Made by a program: the position numbers and the translations under genes
Notes under the pieces: generated by a model
Databases searched by the model: none
Told to the model about the DNA's origin: nothing
Seen by the model: only the letters and a program-made list of their open reading frames with translations
Assembly: GCA_004352715.1 (NCBI GenBank)
Contig: SCFE01000028.1
Location: 1,339,465-1,403,464, forward strand
From: Hofstenia miamia
Lineage: Eukaryota > Xenacoelomorpha > Acoela
Length of the DNA: 64,000 nucleotides
Direction of reading: 5' to 3'
Shown here: in pieces, positions 39,101 through 46,733 of the stretch
Numbering within the stretch: the first letter of the stretch is position 1
Layout of the letters: every line of letters starts with the position of its first letter

Positions 39101-42063
39101 AGTGATGCACAATAAAGATTCGGAAATGCATATGTCACGCTGCTCTTAAAAATACTTCTATCCGAATTATATCAAGCAGTGAAAAAAGCAATGATTTTTC
39201 AGAAATTCAATTGATATGTTTTGGGATTCCTCAACTTTTGAATTAACTCTGTGATATTTAACTTTTTCTTTAATGACATTAAAGACTTTCTATAAATGAA
39301 AACTTTCATACATAAAGATTCGAAACAAACAGTAGTAATAAGCTAAGAAATTCTATGCAATAGATTCTCACTGACACTGACTATGTTAAAATTGGTAATC
39401 TGATGTATATGCAGTAGGCTTCTATGGAACCAGAATTTTATCCGCCTTTCTCATTTATTTCCATCGTCTCCGAATGCCAGTGAAATGAAGTATTCTAGAC
39501 TCCTGGTCTATTATGATCAAAGGCACTTCGGAAAAATTCTCAAATATTATTATTAATGTTCGAACATCCAGGGTTTCCCTTTTGCTTCATTTTTGGTTCC
39601 AGTTCCATGCTAGTCCCAACTCCACTCAAATAATTAGTGTCAAGACTCATCCCAATTGTATAGGAACCAGTGAATTCCATGGACGGAATAGTTCTGCAGA
39701 ACAATACTATTCAGGTATTTTTGAATTCCACATGAATACATAACAGTGTTTTCAACAAGACGTCTAGAAATTATTGATGTATTTGATTTTTAAAGCGCTT
39801 TATAAAACATTGTCATTCAAATATTAACTTTGTTTTATTAAAAACCTTTAAAACGATTGTTAAATAAACTATAGCAAAAGGAGGTAAAAACAGTAAAGCC
39901 GACCTCATTGGCGCAGTGTTTATCAGCAGTCATCTTTCTGAAATTATCTTCAGTGTAAAAGGAAGTTCTCAGATCGGCTATTCATTATTCTCATTTTAGC
40001 ATATATGCATTTTTGTTGATATAATGAGATATGATTTTCGATAACTTTTGCAATAGTTCAACAAGAAATTTTTATTTGGCTTTTTAGTTCATTTCAAAAG
40101 CCCGGTTTCATCTACATATATAAAACATGTACTTGGGTTAGGGTTAATATATATATAAATACGTATATATATACACTAGGGTAAGTGTTAGTGTATATAT
40201 ATATATATATATATATATACTGTATATATATATATATACTTTATGATGAAAACTATGTTGTATGTATGTTTTACTTTAGGCAATAATTGTAATCTATTAT
40301 TCGTAAACACCACTAGATAGAGGAATATCTCCATTTCATTCAGTTACTTTTAGAACCTGGCCTTGTTACGATGCCTTGTAGTCGTGCTTCATTTGACTTG
40401 AGTAGTTTTTTAGCATAAAAAAATTATTATTGAGAAAATAATGGTTGCATTAACTTAGCTTAGGAAAATCAAAACGACAAAATGAAATGCAGATACGTTA
40501 AAATAAATGTGAATATTAGGCCAATGCATTTTATGAACTGGAACACAGATCTAATGCAAAATGCAGCTCGTTTGCAAACGAAAAATGTCTTAATTTAGCA
40601 CAAAATACCTGATGCTATATGCACAGTCTTATACGCCTAATTAAATTCTAAGAAATAAATATTAATTGAAATTTTGTGAGTTGTGATAGTTTAAGACTAC
40701 GTAGGAGTTTTGATATAGCTAAATACTTTTTTGCCATTCCCAGTGGAACATAACAGATATAACATTAATTAAGTCTTGTTACGAAAAATTGCATGCTCAT
40801 TTGCAGATACATAAAGTATGATTTAAGCAGGAAGGCGTATGTGTATTCATCCATTTTACTAATGCATTAAGTCACAAAAGAGAAATATTCAGTATTATCT
40901 GTTATCAACAGAGCGTATAGTAGGAAATCAACTAGTAGGAAAATTAATTGTAGGAAAATTGTCAATAAGCATTGTTACCTAATGGCAAGGCATCAGGAAT
41001 AACATTTTACAGGTGAATTTTTTGTATTTGGATTGAAATTCACTGTTCTAGGACATCACTGGGAGTTCTTAAGAAGATCTTAGACTTACTATGAGAAATG
41101 ATTCAAATATGTAACAACTAGAACTCGTAGTTTCTATCAAGCAGTGTTTCAAACATATGCAGTTGGAATGTGATAGTTCTGTTTAGAAAGAAAAAACTTC
41201 TCAAATAATTAATAAATGTTAATAGAACATATATCCGTGAGAACATTACTAAATGAGTTGTAATTTTAAAAACACTCTGGATTTTTTTAATGCAATGCAG
41301 TTGAAAACCTGAACTTTAAAGATAATTAACAAAATCAAAAAATTGCCTAAGATATAATTTCGTGAGGATTTTTTATGCCCATAATGCAGTATTGAATTTT
41401 GCAAAATGTTATCTCACTATAATAATTTTTCTACATTATAGTGGCTACATTCTCAGACAAACTATAATTTGTCAGTATAAATGATGAATAAAAAACTGAC
41501 CGAAATGTACTGTAGGGATGTATTAGATAGGGGGCTTCTTTCTGACAACGTTTTTTTTCCTTTTCCAACGCTTTGAGACTTCCAAAGAGGCGCAGTGCAA
41601 GTCTGTTCTCCCTTGGTTGGATCAAGGACTTTATGAATTCACCAATTGGGTGTAGAATCCAAGCCACAAGCCGTCTGATATACTGAAAAAGGTTACCCAT
41701 CACGTGACTGATAGTCTCTGTCTCTTGCCAATTGGTAGTTGGCGATGGAAAGGCTGGGGGAGGATCCGGAGTAGCGGCTCGCGACAGAGGCGTAGGAGTT
41801 CCTAAAAGCTCTGCAGTCTCTGCAGTTAGACTGGTCTTTGTTTCCATAGGATACAGACGATGTGAGCTTTGTAGAGCATTGTATGAACGGCTGCTTCTTA
41901 TTGGACGCATTGAATAAGACTTCGAGCTGTTAACTGACGAACTGCTTCGCAAAACTGCTCCAGATTTTTTTGTTGGTGCTGGCCGAATAGGACGAAAGCT
42001 TCGTGATTCTTCTTCCTCTAGTAAAATTGAGTTATCAGTGGCACAATTAGAGGTATCATCCAT
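2359..42063 (-). CDS. HCN: HCN (Ih) hyperpolarization-activated cation channel gene, whole span
   Basis: Spliced gene read right to left as 42063-41501, 33223-33025, 21711-21474, 6633-6484, 4212-3994, 3268-3122, 3076-2833, 2765-2359. In order the protein has a Ser/Arg-rich N-terminus, HCN domain, S1-S6, the CIGYG selectivity filter, C-linker, CNBD and a short tail. HCN channels are plasma-membrane tetramers that open on hyperpolarization, pass Na+ and K+, and are tuned by cAMP. All listed exons have GT/AG borders. Phases match except between 21474 and 6633, where 3n+2 bases are absent; the listed exons total 2167 nt, and adding 8 nt gives 724 residues plus stop. Introns are about 8.3, 11.3, 14.8, 2.3 and 0.7 kb, then 45 and 67 bp. 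The family assignment is sure; the subtype is not assignable. Confidence 0.95.
2833..3076 (-). CDS. HCN: HCN exon 7: cyclic-nucleotide-binding domain
   Basis: Eighty-one codons plus one base, from acceptor CTGTTTAG to donor GTAAAT. The sequence begins [17 protein letters not shown] and carries the CNBD beta-roll, with [20 protein letters not shown] and LGDGSYFG. The final G base pairs with AA from exon 8 to make the Glu of the FGE phosphate-binding cassette. In-frame intronic codons beyond the donor extend the open frame to 2741 but are not coding. Confidence 0.94.
3122..3268 (-). CDS. HCN: HCN exon 6: C-linker
   Basis: Forty-nine codons from acceptor ATATTTAG to donor GTAAAAG, phase 0 at both ends. 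It encodes [18 protein letters not shown], then [16 protein letters not shown] and ELNDCLRD. These are the A' to D' helices that couple cyclic-nucleotide binding to the gate. The first part of this exon is copied at 4340-4392 next to an assembly gap. Only the copy here is complete and followed by the CNBD. The next intron is just 45 bp. Confidence 0.94.
3994..4212 (-). CDS. HCN: HCN exon 5: pore helix, CIGYG filter and S6
   Basis: Seventy-three codons between acceptor ATTTTAG and donor GTAGGA. It starts [18 protein letters not shown], then [16 protein letters not shown] is the HCN selectivity filter, distinguishing the family from most K+ channels (T-V-G-Y-G type). S6 follows ([26 protein letters not shown]). 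The exon ends at SSRRQFTEK, the first C-linker helix. The open frame runs past the donor to 3952, but that extension is intronic. Confidence 0.96.
4340..4878. repeat. assembly-type duplication of 3216-3874 (includes part of HCN exon 6)
   Basis: This segment lies between single-N joins at 4339 and 4879. It repeats 3216-3874 almost base for base, with an internal block of about 120 bases missing. Positions 4340-4392 copy the first part of the C-linker exon, but they lie 5' of the pore exon on the minus strand, so they cannot be spliced usefully. An unmerged allele or misplaced contig is the simplest reading. Confidence 0.8.
4955..5492 (-). pseudogene. Tc1/mariner-type transposase relic (DD34E)
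   Basis: Read on the minus strand and across frames, the pieces follow the order of a Tc1 transposase. A helix-turn-helix-like stretch ([18 protein letters not shown]) comes first. Next is [14 protein letters not shown], like the GRPR/second HTH part, then IVGWGAIQS and [30 protein letters not shown] corresponds to the family QQDNAPCHTA. After one in-frame stop comes [17 protein letters not shown], corresponding to SPDLNPIENLW. The changed second Asp (Asn, codon 5113-5115) and the Glu (5008-5010) are separated by exactly 34 residues. Frameshifts, stops and the Asp loss show it is dead. It sits in an HCN intron; its right part is next to the gap at 4879. Confidence 0.72.
5824..5880. repeat. 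(TA)n then (TTTA)n microsatellite
   Basis: Alternating TA for about 43 bases followed by TTTA units. It borders the hairpin-bearing segment 5880-6137, which has (TA)n on its other side too. Confidence 0.95.
5880..5931. repeat. nested perfect hairpin
   Basis: Outer stem ATTTCCCGC (5880-5888) pairs with GCGGGAAAT (5923-5931). The inner stem AAATGTAA (5902-5909) pairs with TTACATTT (5914-5921) around an AACC loop. Seventeen base pairs are perfect. A terminal hairpin of a transposon is more likely than an RNA gene. Confidence 0.6.
5880..6137. mobile_element. possible small MITE between TA repeats
   Basis: A segment of about 258 bp flanked on both sides by (TA)n. The left end has TTCCCGCTTTCTGC and the right end, reversed, TCTCCCGCTAAATGG. 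CCATTTAGCGGGA occurs internally (near 5950) and at the right end. Such short, TA-flanked, hairpin-prone elements are typical MITEs. The inverted termini are weak, so this is tentative. Confidence 0.35.
6138..6166. repeat. (TA)n microsatellite
   Basis: Uninterrupted TA dinucleotides, right border of the possible MITE. Confidence 0.95.
6484..6633 (-). CDS. HCN: HCN exon 4: S5 and pore turret
   Basis: Fifty codons between acceptor CCTTTAG and donor GTACTC. Too short and split to stand out as an open frame, but clear on translation: [20 protein letters not shown], then [11 protein letters not shown], the S5 signature of HCN channels. It continues through [14 protein letters not shown] into the turret. 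Start and end are both phase 0, so it joins exon 5 directly. The codon just upstream in frame is TAG, so the exon cannot begin earlier in this frame. This is the basis of the missing-base problem with exon 3. Confidence 0.93.
6634..10616. other. HCN intron 3, 3' part: no gene seen
   Basis: AT-rich intron. It contains a (TA)n run at 8482-8529. Short open frames such as 8613-8849 and 9384-9572 have no recognisable domain and ordinary intronic composition. A missing HCN microexon may lie here or further upstream in the same intron. Confidence 0.6.
10617..10690. repeat. (TAA)n microsatellite, left flank of retrotransposon
   Basis: About 24 TAA/ATA units with a few GAT interruptions, ending exactly where the GC-richer retrotransposon head begins. 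The same repeat recurs at 13417-13433 past the element's 3' end, suggesting insertion into, or tailing with, TAA repeats. Confidence 0.95.
10691..10760 (+). promoter_or_regulatory. tRNA-like head with Pol III A and B boxes
   Basis: A-box-like TGGCCAAGGGG at 10699-10709 (consensus TRGYNNAGNNGG, one base short). B-box GGTTCGAGCC at 10741-10750 matches GGTTCGANNCC fully. Their 42-base spacing is that of a true tRNA. The cloverleaf is poor: the acceptor ends do not pair and the T stem has a mismatch, so it is not a tRNA gene. It could be a tRNA-derived internal promoter, or a SINE fused to the 5' end of the retrotransposon. Confidence 0.55.
10757..11083 (+). pseudogene. retrotransposon N-terminal region with Myb-like domain
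   Basis: The open frame runs without a stop from the TAA repeat through the head to TGA at 11081-11083. Near 10920-11060 it encodes [17 protein letters not shown], then [15 protein letters not shown] and VTEQRLAGK. The Trp-Thr-x-Glu start with aromatic and basic spacing is the Myb-like DNA-binding motif at the front of R2-type proteins. A one-base shift near 11070 is needed to continue into an acidic linker with many Glu and Ala (about 11070-11187), so the frame is broken here. Confidence 0.65.
11186..11776 (+). pseudogene. retrotransposon linker between Myb-like and RT domains, broken
   Basis: Open frame 11186-11467 encodes a basic, helical stretch including [20 protein letters not shown] and ending QWQRLGRE. 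After a stop, a different frame continues from about 11521 with [29 protein letters not shown] and FWENTW before a stop near 11734. Such charged linkers with a FWE-W motif precede the RT in this group of elements. At least two frame changes are needed, so the copy is inactive. Confidence 0.55.
11777..13042 (+). pseudogene. reverse transcriptase domain of the retrotransposon
   Basis: All pieces are in one frame, interrupted by stops at 12218-12220 and 12551-12553. Motifs in order: [39 protein letters not shown] (first catalytic Asp), GIF[13 protein letters not shown] where the family has a Gln, YMDDLKMYA with the catalytic Asp pair at 12353-12358, and FGLEKCATV. The thumb region has [17 protein letters not shown] and [16 protein letters not shown]. 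The motif-B stop fits a C-to-T change of CAG to TAG. The RT copied retrotransposon RNA at a nicked target; this copy cannot do so. Confidence 0.85.
13018..13377 (+). pseudogene. C-terminal restriction-like endonuclease domain of the retrotransposon
   Basis: Frame 1, against frame 2 for the RT, so a shift lies near 13020-13042. It encodes [15 protein letters not shown], then [25 protein letters not shown] and [12 protein letters not shown]. The pattern LD-x(14)-ID with a following Lys-Tyr helix matches the PD-(D/E)xK-type nuclease of R2-group elements, with Pro of PD replaced by Leu. It ends [10 protein letters not shown] at TGA 13375-13377, about 40 bases before the TAA tail. Confidence 0.65.
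13417..13433. repeat. (TAA)n tail, right flank of retrotransposon
   Basis: Five AAT/TAA units directly after the element's 3' region; same repeat as on the left. Confidence 0.85.
13434..14331. other. HCN intron 3: no gene seen
   Basis: AT-rich unique sequence. The overlapping open frames at 13457-13702 (plus) and 13501-13767 (minus) mirror each other and lack any recognisable domain. Confidence 0.6.
14332..14514. repeat. direct duplication across single-N join 14415
   Basis: 14332-14414 and 14416-14514 are near copies (CCTTTCGTGAATC to TTTTACAGT) with a few small differences and indels. The N lies exactly between them. Likely two versions of one locus joined by the assembler. Confidence 0.8.
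14494..16875. repeat. 1.19-kb direct duplication across single-N join 15683
   Basis: 14494-15682 and 15684-16875 match at almost every base, differing by scattered substitutions and small indels. The short open frames 15412-15612 and 16605-16805 are the same frame in the two copies and show no known domain. The exact placement of the N at the boundary points to unmerged haplotypes. Confidence 0.85.
17605..18480. repeat. 433-bp direct duplication across the 10-N gap 18038-18047
   Basis: 17605-18037 and 18048-18480 have equal length and only a handful of differences. They begin AATAGCAATGTG and end GAAAATGAAGGAC. The arrangement is the same as at the single-N joins. Confidence 0.85.
18943..18974. 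repeat. (TA)n microsatellite
   Basis: Uninterrupted TA dinucleotides in HCN intron 3. Confidence 0.95.
21474..21711 (-). CDS. HCN: HCN exon 3: S3 and S4 voltage sensor
   Basis: The acceptor GAATTTAG precedes GTT at 21711 in phase 0. The exon has 79 codons plus one base and stops before GTATTT. It encodes about residues 255-333. S3 is [15 protein letters not shown]. The S4 helix, [19 protein letters not shown] and on to LMRY, keeps the HCN spacing of Lys/Arg at every third position with the central Ser. It ends QWEDA, matching the QWEE that precedes S5 in relatives. The one base left over (A) does not fit the start phase of the next recognisable exon at 6633. Confidence 0.94.
21750..21801. 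repeat. (TA)n and (TTTA)n microsatellite
   Basis: TA dinucleotides to about 21781, then CATTTATTTATTTATTTAG. It lies 40 bases upstream of the S3-S4 exon acceptor on the minus strand. Confidence 0.95.
21974..24421. repeat. 97-bp tandem satellite, about 25 copies
   Basis: The motif GTATAAATATTTTTTCAG recurs at 21980, 22077, 22174 and every 97 bases to the join at 24422. Apart from the first few bases of copy one, I see no difference between units. Each unit contains AATAAGA and TCTTATT 15 bases apart, a possible 7-bp hairpin. No open frame crosses it. The array is cut by a single N, so its true length is unknown. It sits in HCN intron 2. Confidence 0.95.
24423..24510. other. GC-rich islet right after the satellite gap
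   Basis: Starts CCGCCTACCCAGGAACCACC and is far richer in G and C than its surroundings. One frame is open for about 28 codons (Pro/Gly-rich: [19 protein letters not shown]) to TAA. It could be the end of a mobile element or a displaced contig end; there is no splice model for it. Confidence 0.3.
25345..25759. mobile_element. possible hAT-like non-autonomous element
   Basis: Flanked by the 8-bp direct repeat TGGGACAA at 25337-25344 and 25760-25767. The right end, read on the minus strand, is CAGTGGCGTCAATG, a common form of hAT-like terminus. The left end (TCACAGTATCACTGC) matches it poorly. The target-size duplication is good evidence; the termini are not. No coding capacity seen. Confidence 0.4.
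27101..27177. repeat. (TA)n / (CATA)n microsatellite
   Basis: TA run followed by TATG variants and CATACATACATA units. Confidence 0.95.
27440..27573 (-). mobile_element. hAT-like transposon end with GACCCG inverted repeat
   Basis: On the minus strand this begins CAGGCTGGTAAACAGGTC and continues with CCCAACCCGACCCGCGG. That resembles the end at 1281 (CAGGTGTGTCAACGGGTC). The left half carries CCTAACCCGACTCGACCCG, so the stretch can fold on itself as an imperfect inverted repeat. It is a GC-rich island in AT-rich DNA. I found no 8-bp target duplication. Confidence 0.35.
29362..30467. mobile_element. hAT-like non-autonomous DNA transposon, 1.1 kb
   Basis: An exact 8-bp target duplication, GCTCCACA, lies at 29354-29361 and 30468-30475. 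The left end is CAGTAGCGTAGACAG and the right end reversed is CACTGGCGTAGCTGCC, sharing the GCGTAG core. Both ends are followed by G-rich runs (GGAGGGGC; GCCCTC...GGGGC), usual for this type. Eight-bp duplications with CAG...CTG-type ends define the hAT superfamily. No transposase fragment was recognised inside, so it needed help in trans. It lies in HCN intron 2. Confidence 0.72.
32379..32826. mobile_element. hAT-like MITE, 448 bp
   Basis: An exact 8-bp target duplication, TTGCAATT, lies at 32371-32378 and 32827-32834. The left end is CAGGGGTGGATATAGG and the right end reversed is AGGGGGCGGATACAGAGG; they align with one base lost at the right tip. No coding capacity. The intact duplication suggests a fairly recent insertion. 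It ends about 190 bases from the 3' side of HCN exon 2. Confidence 0.72.
33025..33223 (-). CDS. HCN: HCN exon 2: S1 and S2
   Basis: The acceptor TTACTTAG precedes G at 33223, which completes the Arg codon left open by exon 1; the donor is GTAAAT after 33025. The exon has 199 nt: 1 nt plus 66 codons, ending in phase 0. It encodes residues 188-254. S1 begins [15 protein letters not shown] and S2 includes [17 protein letters not shown], both standard HCN features. Phases agree on both sides with exons 1 and 3, which supports the splice model. Confidence 0.94.
38529..38585 (-). mobile_element. possible LINE 3' tail
   Basis: AAGATAAGACAAGATAAGA then TAAGTTATTC on the plus strand, i.e. a TTATC-repeat tail on the minus strand. 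Many LINE families end in such short tandem tails. No coding part was found next to it. Confidence 0.25.
38800..38830. repeat. degenerate telomere-like (CCTAAN)n
   Basis: CTAATCCTAATCCTAACCC then TAATCTTAACCC, five units resembling the animal telomere repeat complement CCCTAA. A second short piece, GGGTTAGGGTTA, lies at 40135-40147 in the other orientation. Too short and degenerate to be a telomere. Confidence 0.6.
38891..38995. repeat. 15-bp degenerate minisatellite, 7 units
   Basis: Seven units modelled on CCTTGAATTTTCCCA, with exact 15-bp spacing and 60-90 percent similarity by eye. Because 15 is a multiple of three, one plus-strand frame stays open and reads as five-residue repeats ([20 protein letters not shown]). 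There is no sign of a gene around it. Confidence 0.7.
40150..40239. repeat. (TA)n microsatellites, interrupted
   Basis: Several TA runs separated by short unique pieces, adjoining the GGGTTAGGGTTA fragment. Confidence 0.9.
41501..42063 (-). CDS. HCN: HCN exon 1: N-terminus and HCN domain
   Basis: Starts at ATG 42061-42063 in a good context (G at -3, G at +4) and ends after CG of an Arg codon at 41501, followed by donor GTCAGT. It gives 187 full codons, phase 2. Residues 1 to about 115 are rich in Ser, Arg and Pro and probably disordered. Near residues 150-187 the HCN domain is plain: [16 protein letters not shown], then LIHPYSTFR directly before S1, as in animal HCN proteins. The bases just upstream on the minus strand, ending TTTAG then TGCGCC before the ATG, could be an acceptor, so a 5' UTR intron is possible. 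The open frame runs on past the donor to 41431, but that part is intronic. Confidence 0.92.
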
Positions 42064-42200
42064 GGGCGCACTAAATCAACTTAGCTTACAAAATTCAAAT
42101 TATGCTTAAATTCAATATAATGCATTTTTTGAAACTAAGTTTAATTTTAAAAAAATGAAATATTTTTCAAATGTCTTTCACACCAGTGCAACCATAATAT

Positions 42201-42415
42201 GTTTGATTTTGTTGATATATGAAGGTGCTAATTTATCTCTCTAATTTGACCTGCCATCCTGAGACAGCATGTAGAAACGAGAAACTTAGCAATATGGCAG
42301 AAATATCNGTTTGATTTTGTTGATATATGAAGGCGCTACTTTATCTCTCTAATTTGACCTCCCATCCTGAGACAGCATGTAGAAACGAGAAACTTAGCAA
42401 TATGGCAGAAATATC
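42201..42415. repeat. 107-bp direct duplication across single-N join 42308
   Basis: 42201-42307 and 42309-42415 are the same 107 bases with about three differences (GTTTGATTTTGTTG to GCAGAAATATC). The N falls exactly between them. Confidence 0.85.
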
Positions 42416-43439
42416 CACTACAATACATGAAGACTCTTAAACCATATTTAATATTAATTTTTAAAATTTGACACTAATATTCAAACATATATTCCATCAA
42501 GAGATGGCAGTGTGGCAGTGAGAATAAAAGTTTTGTCTCCACACCATCCCCATTAAGTTCTGTATTTCATCGTCATTAGGATCCCCATGTTTATTCCCAA
42601 ACAATCATAATGAGATATATATGTGATCTTTAAAGAAAGCAGCAAATTTGAATTTAATATTTGTTCAAATAGAAAGTGCTGAATAAGAATAATATATTTT
42701 ACTTACTTCGCAAATGTTCATCAGATTCCTGAATCCGACCAAGACACTGAAATGTTGTAATATTGCTTAATTTTGTTTTTTGTCTTAGAATTATAGCATA
42801 TCAACTTGAATTTTGTATTCTAATTAATAAATTACCTGGTGATTCCCAATTTTTTTTTTCATTCCCATCCCCAAGATCATGCTGAAAAATAGACACAACA
42901 TCCTAGTTTTGATAATAATAATATTTTCGTATTTGACCGCTTATAGCACATATGCAGAATATATCATTTTTCATTTTTTTTATTTTCATACACATTCAAT
43001 ATTCATAAAATTTTAAAAAATGTAAATGTTAGATTCTAGAAATATAGGGGTGAGGCAATATTTAGTCAAAGGTTATTAAAGATAGTTTTTCTAAATAATT
43101 AGAAAGATATATAAGTTGAAACCCATACCAAGATTTTTTAATAAACAGCATTGTATTTTAATTAAAAGTGTGGGTGGTCAGATGTTGAATTATACTTATC
43201 TTGCTTGAAACGTTTTCTTACTACAAGAAATGCAATTAAGTATTTATCTCTCCATGAAATATATTATTCAAAATCTTTTTGTTCTAAGACTTTCCCAAAA
43301 GTAACTTTGATGTTAATTTGAATTGCACTTCCCAAACTCACTTTCTACCTTTAATATTTATTCTGTAATTAGTGTTTTATTACTTTTTAGTTTTTGCGCA
43401 ATACGGATTGCATTGGTAACAATACTGTTAATGGGGAAG

Positions 43440-43443
<4 letters not shown>

Positions 43444-43470
<27 letters not shown>
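43444..43470. repeat. (TA)n microsatellite
   Basis: Uninterrupted TA dinucleotides. Confidence 0.95.
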
Positions 43471-45715
43471 TAAGAAATTTATTACTATACCTACTATGTG
43501 AGTTCTAGTAAATAAATGTCTCAGGATTAGATTAATTCCTTCAGTACTTTGTTTCATTTAATTGATTCAATGTATTTTGCAGAAAATGCGTTTGTTCGAG
43601 GTTTATAAAAACGATTACCTGGTCTGTAATTTAACACTAAATTTAATAACACACTAAAAAAAATGCAACTTATAAATAAATATACAGTAAGTCAAAAGGA
43701 AGGCTGCATGTATATATAATTTTGTGGTCATACATTATGTGATTTCTCCAATTATGGGAAATATTTTAAAACCACAAACAACAAATATACGGGTTAGTCT
43801 ATACATGCTTTGAATATATACATAATGTTTCAATTGATTTTCTATGGTTGTTGAATTAAAAAAATTAAAGAAAAGATATAAATCTAGATGACTTTCAATG
43901 AATTTGAAGGACTAAAAATTTTTAAAATTGCAAAATTTAAAATATATTATCACATAACTGACAGTCGACTCTTTTTTTATGCAGCTTTTAATTTAAGTAA
44001 GGCGAGAAAAATTTTATGGTATATTATTTATTCAAAAAAGTAATGAGTTCAAGCATGAAATAAACAAATGCACCAAAACTTTCAGTACTCTTCACAGTTT
44101 GACCCAAATCATTTTTTAGAAGAATTCATCGTGTTTTTTGTGTGACAGAAGCACCTAAAATCCACTGCAGATTCAATATCAAAATCTACTCCAACGCATC
44201 TCATTGACTTCTCAACTATTTCCAAAACTGTAAACTTTGTTTGGATTATTGTGTTTGAAGCATGAATTTCGTAAAAGCGGTTTAATTTTGAAAAAGTTAG
44301 AAACTTGCAACAACTACTACGTTAACAAGTGCAATGCTACTAGACAAGATTGTCCAAATTATCTGCGCATGATTTCGAAGACTTTAAAGGAATGCAATAT
44401 TAGATTTCTCATCCGTAACACTCGTATTGTGCTAATGAACATGGGCTATCGATGAAAATTTTGTCTTGGAATAAGCTAGAAAACATAAGTAGCAGTACTA
44501 ACCATGTCATCCAAAAGATATAATCACTTCATTCTGTATGGATTTAGATAAGATAAGCTATGGAATACATAGCTGAGATCTGAGTCGTCGTTTCTTAAAA
44601 CTGGTGATAGATTCGTAACATTAGACGTTTTGAGACTTATATAGAAGAATTAGAAATTTGACTCGAGTCTATTTAAATTGTGTCCCGCAACCGAATTTAA
44701 GCTATGCAAAATCAGGGATGAGAACAATCACGCTTGGATTGCATTTAGTGCTCCTCTACACTTACCTTCAATTAGCCTATTAGTCTTGTTTTGACATAGA
44801 TAATTGTTTTTTATTGGACTAGTTCTTGCTTAGTGCAAGACATTTCATGAATTTCTGATAGTATTTTTACAGATTTTTTATCCAAGCGGCTAAGCAACAA
44901 AGGTGGCTCGGAGTGCTGGAGCCCCCTAAAATTGTCCCAGGTGGCATGAAATCTTTATAATTTAAGGAAATTTAGGCTTTGTATAGGAAAGACCTGTGTT
45001 CCTTAGCTCCTGCTCTCTCCATTAGTGGTAACTATTGTGAAGTAAATGCTCAACCATATAATATTTCCCAGTGCTCCATAATATTATTGAAATTCCCAAG
45101 AACACATACAAAATAGAAAATTAAGAATTTTAGCCAAATTGTGAGAAATTGTTTCAGCAATTGTTGGCAACCACTTAAAAAATGATTTTTGAAATTACAG
45201 TTGATTGAAATGTCAAAACCTTTTTTCAATATATCCATGTATCATGGGAAAACATTGTTCAGCAGTTAGAATTGTAGTTGCTGCAAAAATTAGCAGACTT
45301 GCAAAAGTTATTTGATGCACATATAGAACAGCATTCCATTTCAATTGTATAATTGAAATTTACTCAGTAAACATGTTTTCCAACTTGGAAAATTAAATAA
45401 AACTTTCCAAACTTACACATCGAGTTAATGACGGATGCAGAAAAGGAAATACATTAAATTACTTCACTCATTTAGACAGAATTTAATTTATTGCAGGAGA
45501 CCGCCTTGATTGAATCTAAATATCTATGCATTTACATCAATTAATGCCCACCAAATTGTACAGATTACACAAACAGCTATCATATCTTACACAATTTTAT
45601 TGAGTTTTCTAAATCACGGACTTCCATGGCTAATCATTTTACTATTCAAATTAGTAAATTCTTTTGGTTTCCCTTAAGTAATTTGGTTTCTTGTATATAT
45701 ATATATATATATATA

Positions 45716-46715
45716 NNNNNNNNNNNNNNNNNNNNNNNNNNNNNNNNNNNNNNNNNNNNNNNNNNNNNNNNNNNNNNNNNNNNNNNNNNNNNNNNNNNNN
45801 NNNNNNNNNNNNNNNNNNNNNNNNNNNNNNNNNNNNNNNNNNNNNNNNNNNNNNNNNNNNNNNNNNNNNNNNNNNNNNNNNNNNNNNNNNNNNNNNNNNN
45901 NNNNNNNNNNNNNNNNNNNNNNNNNNNNNNNNNNNNNNNNNNNNNNNNNNNNNNNNNNNNNNNNNNNNNNNNNNNNNNNNNNNNNNNNNNNNNNNNNNNN
46001 NNNNNNNNNNNNNNNNNNNNNNNNNNNNNNNNNNNNNNNNNNNNNNNNNNNNNNNNNNNNNNNNNNNNNNNNNNNNNNNNNNNNNNNNNNNNNNNNNNNN
46101 NNNNNNNNNNNNNNNNNNNNNNNNNNNNNNNNNNNNNNNNNNNNNNNNNNNNNNNNNNNNNNNNNNNNNNNNNNNNNNNNNNNNNNNNNNNNNNNNNNNN
46201 NNNNNNNNNNNNNNNNNNNNNNNNNNNNNNNNNNNNNNNNNNNNNNNNNNNNNNNNNNNNNNNNNNNNNNNNNNNNNNNNNNNNNNNNNNNNNNNNNNNN
46301 NNNNNNNNNNNNNNNNNNNNNNNNNNNNNNNNNNNNNNNNNNNNNNNNNNNNNNNNNNNNNNNNNNNNNNNNNNNNNNNNNNNNNNNNNNNNNNNNNNNN
46401 NNNNNNNNNNNNNNNNNNNNNNNNNNNNNNNNNNNNNNNNNNNNNNNNNNNNNNNNNNNNNNNNNNNNNNNNNNNNNNNNNNNNNNNNNNNNNNNNNNNN
46501 NNNNNNNNNNNNNNNNNNNNNNNNNNNNNNNNNNNNNNNNNNNNNNNNNNNNNNNNNNNNNNNNNNNNNNNNNNNNNNNNNNNNNNNNNNNNNNNNNNNN
46601 NNNNNNNNNNNNNNNNNNNNNNNNNNNNNNNNNNNNNNNNNNNNNNNNNNNNNNNNNNNNNNNNNNNNNNNNNNNNNNNNNNNNNNNNNNNNNNNNNNNN
46701 NNNNNNNNNNNNNNN
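45716..46715. other. assembly gap, exactly 1000 N
   Basis: A round-number gap bordered on both sides by (TA)n (45694-45715 and 46716-46733). The size is presumably nominal. Order and distance across it, hence the HCN to plus-strand exon spacing, are uncertain. Confidence 0.98.
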
Positions 46716-46733
46716 TATATATATATATATATA

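Larger units (their letters stand above)
33224..41500. other. HCN intron 1: no gene seen
   Basis: About 8.3 kb of AT-rich intron. It contains telomere-like repeats (38800-38830, 40135-40147), a 15-bp minisatellite (38891-38995), a possible LINE tail (38529-38585) and TA runs at 40150-40239. The open frame 34459-34641 (minus) ends near a GTAAAG, but an exon there would split S1 from the HCN domain. Confidence 0.6.
42064..45715. other. sequence upstream of HCN ATG
   Basis: Probably HCN 5' UTR, possible 5' intron and promoter, but no element can be named with confidence. It contains the duplication around 42308, a TA run at 43444-43470 and AT-rich unique sequence. The open frame 44237-44455 (plus) has no domain I recognise. 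Confidence 0.5.

Noticed and set aside
44237-44455. 72-codon plus-strand frame with several Cys
   Set aside because: No domain, no splice context and ordinary AT-rich composition. Chance is likely at this length.
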